In this document: positions 7,480 to 10,612 of the stretch, in pieces
Position numbering within the stretch: position 1 is the first letter of the stretch
Layout: every line of letters begins with the position of its first letter
Source: JALHFZ01 sp964483085
GTDB lineage: Bacteria > Synergistota > Synergistia > Synergistales > Aminobacteriaceae
NCBI GenBank assembly: GCA_964483085.1
Contig: CAYZZX010000058.1
Span: 1 to 10,612 of the forward strand
Reading direction: 5' to 3'
Length of the DNA: 10,612 nucleotides
Notes under the pieces: generated by a model
The model's database searches: none
Told to the model about the DNA's origin: nothing
The model's input: only the letters and a program-made list of their open reading frames with translations
Made by a program: the position numbers and the translations under genes

Positions 7480-8493
7480 TCAAAAGTTGTACGAGATCGT
7501 GATCAGTATCCCCGTTCCGGAATAGTCGGTCTCCCTTCCGCCGCTGTTGTAAAAGGCGGTGACGTTGAGAAGCCAGTCGTCCAGGGTCCTCTGCCAGCTC
7601 AGACTGGGGGAGAGTTCGTGCTCCTGCCAGTCGAAAAAGGCGATGAAGGTGAGGGTATCGAGAATTCCGAGGCTGTAATCGAGGGAGAGGGCGCTGGTCA
7701 TGAAATCCTCCTCCTCTTCGGACCGGATGAAATGTTCGCCGATCACGTGAAGGCCCGTGCCGATATTAAAGGTATAGTCCGCCCCGACGGTGAGATATTT
7801 CGTCCAGCGGGATTCGGAGGAATCGATACTGATATGGCTTGCTGCGGCCTCGAACCATACCCCCGGGCCGAGGTCGAAGGTGCCGTCGAGGACGTAGCGG
7901 TTTTCCGTGCCGTCAGTCAGTCGGGGGAGGCCGTGCCGCCGGGCGTACTCCCGGTCGAGACGGCGGTTATGCCAGGTGAAGGCCATCTCTCCGGTGGGCA
8001 CGGGAAACTGGTAGCGGAGGCCGTATTCGGGGCGATGTTCGTCGCTTGTGAAACGCTCGAGCCCCTTGAGATCGTCATTTCCGTAGAGCCCCCAGAGCCA
8101 CAGGGAGGAGTTGTTTTGAAAGTATGTCCGGGCGAGGATGGCCCAGACGCCCTCGGTCACCTCGAGGGGGTCCCTCGGATCGAGGGAGTCGAACCATTGA
8201 AGGGAACGGAGAAGCCTCGCCGGGCCGAAGTTGATCCTCTGAAGGCCAAGGCGGATTTCGGACCGTTCTCCCGAAAGGCGGATCCACGAACGGTAGAGGT
8301 CCCCATGGGTATTGTCCTCCAGCTCGGCGAAAGAGGAAAAGGTTGTCCGGGTTCTGAGGTTCAGGATGAATTCGCCGTCGACCGCGAGCCCCTCTGAGAG
8401 GGGGGATTCGAAGGTGAACCGGGGGAGAAAGCGAAGGCCGGCGTTGCCTCCCCCCGCTTTGTAATATCCTCCCCACCCGGAAACCTGGCCGGA
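7480..8493 (-). CDS. Outer-membrane beta-barrel protein, N-terminus lost in the assembly gap
   Basis: The last 337 residues of a predicted outer-membrane protein. The start codon and signal peptide are missing because the gene runs into the N stretch. Alternating polar/hydrophobic strands recur throughout (GEFILNLRTRTTF, LYRSWIRLSG, SEIRLGLQRINFG, EYGLRYQFPV, EMAFTWHNRRL, VWFEAAASHISI, KYLTVGADYTF, LHVIGEHFIRS, LLNVTAFYNSGG) with acidic, Asn/Gly-rich turns. The protein ends LITISYNF; a C-terminal Phe is the usual recognition signal for barrel insertion by BAM. The block GLQRINFGPARLLRSLQWFD (83-102) followed by LDPRDPLE resembles the 'GRQ..WG...D-P-D' region of DUF1302- or Wzi/AlgE-like barrels. 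This resemblance is by eye only. It lies 24 bp before the LolD-like gene and probably belongs to the same transport unit as its outer-membrane component. The exact family is not assigned. Confidence 0.75.
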   Translation of the reverse strand, partial: SGQVSGWGGYYKAGGGNAGLRFLPRFTFESPLSEGLAVDGEFILNLRTRTTFSSFAELEDNTHGDLYRSWIRLSGERSEIRLGLQRINFGPARLLRSLQWFDSLDPRDPLEVTEGVWAILARTYFQNNSSLWLWGLYGNDDLKGLERFTSDEHRPEYGLRYQFPVPTGEMAFTWHNRRLDREYARRHGLPRLTDGTENRYVLDGTFDLGPGVWFEAAASHISIDSSESRWTKYLTVGADYTFNIGTGLHVIGEHFIRSEEEEDFMTSALSLDYSLGILDTLTFIAFFDWQEHELSPSLSWQRTLDDWLLNVTAFYNSGGRETDYSGTGILITISYNF

Positions 8494-8593
8494 NNNNNNN
8501 NNNNNNNNNNNNNNNNNNNNNNNNNNNNNNNNNNNNNNNNNNNNNNNNNNNNNNNNNNNNNNNNNNNNNNNNNNNNNNNNNNNNNNNNNNNNN
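8494..8593. other. Assembly gap of 100 N
   Basis: Exactly 100 undetermined bases, the customary placeholder for a scaffold gap of unknown size. The amidase lacks roughly 70-100 C-terminal residues, and the barrel lacks its signal peptide and first residues. If the join is right, the true gap should therefore be at least a few hundred bases. A misjoin cannot be excluded. Confidence 0.98.
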
Positions 8594-9795
8594 TCATGGT
8601 CCGCCATGAGCTTCAAAACCCGGGTCCGCAGTTCGAGGCGCTTCATGGTGCGGGTGCGGTAGTCCAGGCTGTCCCTGCTCAGGGCGTTCGCCCTCTTCAG
8701 GTTCTCGACGATGCCGGGGTGGATCTTTCCCGATTCGAGAAGCTCGGTGAGGGTGTTGTAAGGGGCTTTCGATCCGAGTTTTTTGAGATACCCCTCGAGG
8801 TCATCCTTCAGGGTATGAAGATGGACGCTCACCTCCGCCGTCAGCTCATTCGTGTCCATGGGCTCGTCGAGCTCCAACAGGACGGCCCCCCCGTCAGAGA
8901 TGGCCCGGAGGCTCCGCTCCATGGCGGCGTTGACCTCCTCGTGTTCCTTTTTATCCCCTAAGAGGCTGCGGAGAACGCCGATGCGCTTTCCCGCCAGCCC
9001 TTCCGTGCACAGATAGGCGGTGGAGGGTGCGGGCCTGTTCCCCACGGACCATGCAGTCTCCGGGTCCTCCGGATCATATCCGCAGATGACGCCGAGGACG
9101 GCTGCTGCGTCCTCCACAGTCCGGCAGATGGGGCCGGCCGTATCCTGGTCGAGGGAGTAGGGGGTAATCCCCTCCCTGCTGATGAGCCCGACGGTGGGCC
9201 GGATCCCCACGCAGGCGCAGGCCGATGCGGGAGAACGGATGGAATTGACCGTGTCCGTCCCTATGCCGACGGCGGCGAAGTTGGCGGCGATCCCCGCGCC
9301 GGTGCCGCCGCTCGATCCTCCGGGTGTCCGGGTGAGGTCGTAGGGGTTGAGCACCTGGCCGAGGATTGAGCTGACGCTCTCTCCCCAGATGGCGAACTCG
9401 TGCATATTGGCCTTGGCGAGGATGAGGGCTCCCGCCTCCCGCAGCTTTTTCGTCAGAAAGGCGTCTTTGTCGGGAAGATAGTTCTCGAGGGAGAGGGAGC
9501 CGCTCGTGGTGGCCATGCCCTCCGTCTCCACGTTGTCCTTGAGCAGTACGGGAATGCCATGGAGAGGCCCGACGGGGCCCTCTTTCCGGTAGATGCGGTC
9601 AAGCTCCTCCGCCTCCTCCAATGCTTTCGGATTCACCAGGAGTACCGCTTTCAGGGATGGGCCCTTTCGGTCATAGGCTTCGATGCGGCAGAGATATTCC
9701 TCCGTCAGGGCCCTGCAGGTGACGGTTCCGTTCTTCATTCCTTCGTGTATTTTTCGGATGGTTGTTTCCTCAAGGGAAAAAGGATCGTCCGGCAA
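8594..9795 (-). CDS. Amidase-signature family hydrolase, C-terminus lost in the gap
   Basis: The first 400 residues of an amidase-signature enzyme; the family is usually 450-520 long. These are serine hydrolases with a Ser-cisSer-Lys triad that cleave amide bonds. The visible triad is Lys86 in GIPVLLKDN, cis-Ser161 in TPGGSSGGTGAG and nucleophile Ser185 in GTDTVNSIRSPAS. The spacings of 75 and 24 residues match the family. The usual GG before the nucleophile is Val-Asn here. No signal peptide is present, so it is probably cytoplasmic. The start is TTG at 9793-9795, supported by a strong AAGGAGGG site (9803-9809) 7-8 bases upstream and by the domain beginning soon after. It follows the Sir2 gene after 70 bp and may share its transcript. 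Whether it acts on peptides, simple amides or other substrates cannot be told; nothing ties it to GatA or the tRNA amidotransferase. Confidence 0.9.
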
Positions 9796-9803
9796 GGAAA
9801 TTC

Positions 9804-9808
9804 CCTCC
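9804..9808 (-). promoter_or_regulatory. Ribosome binding site deciding the TTG start of the amidase
   Basis: GGAGG within AAAGGAGGGAA on the minus strand lies 8 bases before the TTG at 9793-9795. No ATG or GTG with comparable spacing lies nearby in the frame, so the TTG start is preferred. Confidence 0.7.
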
Positions 9809-9865
9809 TTTCACCGGAGAATAGGTTCTGGCCGGAGGAAGAAAAGTCGGGTCAGGCCGCCCGTT

Positions 9866-10609
9866 TTACGAGGAACTTTCCCCCTCCTGGAGTTTTTCAT
9901 CCACGGCGGAGAGGACCTCGCCGATGGATGCCGACAGGAGACCGTCCGCAAGAGAATCAAGGGGGGTGGGAGTGCGGTTCACGATGAACAGGGCCGCTCC
10001 GTTTCGCTTGGCCCGCTCGGGGAGGAGATTCGCCGGGGATACGGTGAGGGAAGAGCCGAGGACGATGAAGACATCGCTTGAGGCGGCGAGGTCGAAGGCG
10101 TCGGAGAGGGTGTCCTCGGGGAGCATCTCTCCGAAGAGGACCACTGCGGGGCGGAGCTTTCCGCCGCACTTTTCGCAGAGGCTGTCCTGGGAATAATTCT
10201 GTGCGGGGTAGACCGCCTGGCATCTCTGGCACCGAAGGTCCCGAAGGGTGCCGTGAAGCTCGTAGATATTCTCGGAACCCGCGGCCTGGTGGAGGCCGTC
10301 CACGTTCTGAGTGACGATGGCGGAGACGAGCCCTCGTTTTTCCCACTCTGCGAGGATCATGTGCCCCTTGTTGGGGCGGACCTCGTCGAGGGTGTCCATA
10401 CGGCTGCGGTAAAAGGCGGCGAAATTCTCGAAGTTCCGGTTCAGGGCCTCGATGGACGCAAGCTCCTCGGGCCGGTATTTCCCCCAGAGTCCCGAGGGGG
10501 AGCGGAAGTCCGGAAGTCCGGACTCCGTGCTCATCCCCGCTCCGGTGAAGATCACCGTCTTTTTCGATTTCAGAAGTTTCTCCGCAAGGGAGTTCACGAT
10601 TTTTTGCAT
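9866..10609 (-). CDS. Sir2-family NAD-dependent protein deacylase (sirtuin, CobB-like)
   Basis: A complete 247-residue sirtuin, the normal bacterial length. It removes acyl groups from lysine using NAD+, giving nicotinamide and O-acyl-ADP-ribose. NAD-binding motifs are GAGMSTESGLPDFRS (23-37), TQNVDGLH (100-107), GSSLTVSP (185-192) and IVN (209-211). The catalytic His119 is in ELHGT. Four zinc Cys are intact: C127 and C130 (CQRC), C145 and C148 (CEKC). FGEMLPE (159-165) is the usual peptide-binding segment. Tyr67 and Arg70 in AFYRSRMD align by eye with the Tyr-x-x-Arg pair that CobB and SIRT5 use for succinyl-lysine, so a wider acyl range is possible. The ATG is 3 bases from the right edge, so its ribosome site cannot be seen. 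It is followed after 70 bp by the amidase gene. There is no signal peptide, so it is cytoplasmic. Confidence 0.94.
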   Translation of the reverse strand: MQKIVNSLAEKLLKSKKTVIFTGAGMSTESGLPDFRSPSGLWGKYRPEELASIEALNRNFENFAAFYRSRMDTLDEVRPNKGHMILAEWEKRGLVSAIVTQNVDGLHQAAGSENIYELHGTLRDLRCQRCQAVYPAQNYSQDSLCEKCGGKLRPAVVLFGEMLPEDTLSDAFDLAASSDVFIVLGSSLTVSPANLLPERAKRNGAALFIVNRTPTPLDSLADGLLSASIGEVLSAVDEKLQEGESSS

Positions 10610-10612
10610 GGC

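Noticed and set aside
6850..8397. A 515-codon open frame on the plus strand opposite the ABC ATPase and barrel genes
   Set aside because: It lies wholly antisense to well-supported genes, shows no recognisable motif, and long antisense frames are common in GC-rich DNA.
5150..9500. Recurring CTCGAGG words as a dispersed repeat
   Set aside because: They fall inside genes and reflect CTC-GAG and TCC-CTC codon choices, with no regular spacing or longer shared flank.
9802..9840. TTCCTCC (9834-9840) pairing with the amidase ribosome site GGAGGGA (9802-9808) as a translational switch
   Set aside because: It is only 7 bp with a G-U pair across a 25-nt loop, and CCTCC-type words are frequent by chance in this GC-rich sequence.

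Overview
The window is a stretch of a GC-rich draft genome in which every supportable gene lies on the minus strand, so transcription runs from high to low coordinates. The organism is a diderm: it encodes an outer-membrane beta-barrel, a LolA-like periplasmic protein and Lol/MacB-type permeases. A DUF3798-like binding protein next to a ribose-type ABC importer, together with peptide- and amide-oriented genes and fairly high GC, suggests Synergistota. That placement comes from memory of family distribution, not from a search. A run of exactly 100 N (8494-8593) marks a scaffold join.

Layout in transcription order: (1) a complete Sir2-family NAD-dependent deacylase (9866-10609); (2) an amidase-signature enzyme with a TTG start and its C-terminus lost in the gap (8594-9795); (3) the gap; (4) a tight five-gene run made of an outer-membrane barrel lacking its N-terminus (7480-8493), a LolD/MacB-like ATPase (6742-7455), two FtsX-fold permeases (5583-6785 and 4312-5586) and a secreted LolA-like protein (3578-4315); (5) a 148-bp spacer with a good sigma-70-type promoter flanked by an 11-bp imperfect inverted repeat; (6) a second transport operon made of a DUF3798-like secreted binding protein (2305-3429), a 219-bp spacer with nested inverted repeats, an RbsA/MglA-like double ATPase (469-2085) and a permease running off the left edge (1-476).

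The five-gene run reads as one trans-envelope machine. The ATPase and two unlike permeases would extract a lipid or lipoprotein from the inner membrane, the LolA-like protein would carry it across the periplasm, and the barrel would act at the outer membrane. The cargo is unknown. The left operon reads as an importer whose binding protein is of an uncharacterised family in place of a standard sugar- or nucleoside-binding protein. The unbroken frame that appears to fuse the amidase to the barrel is an artefact of reading through the Ns.
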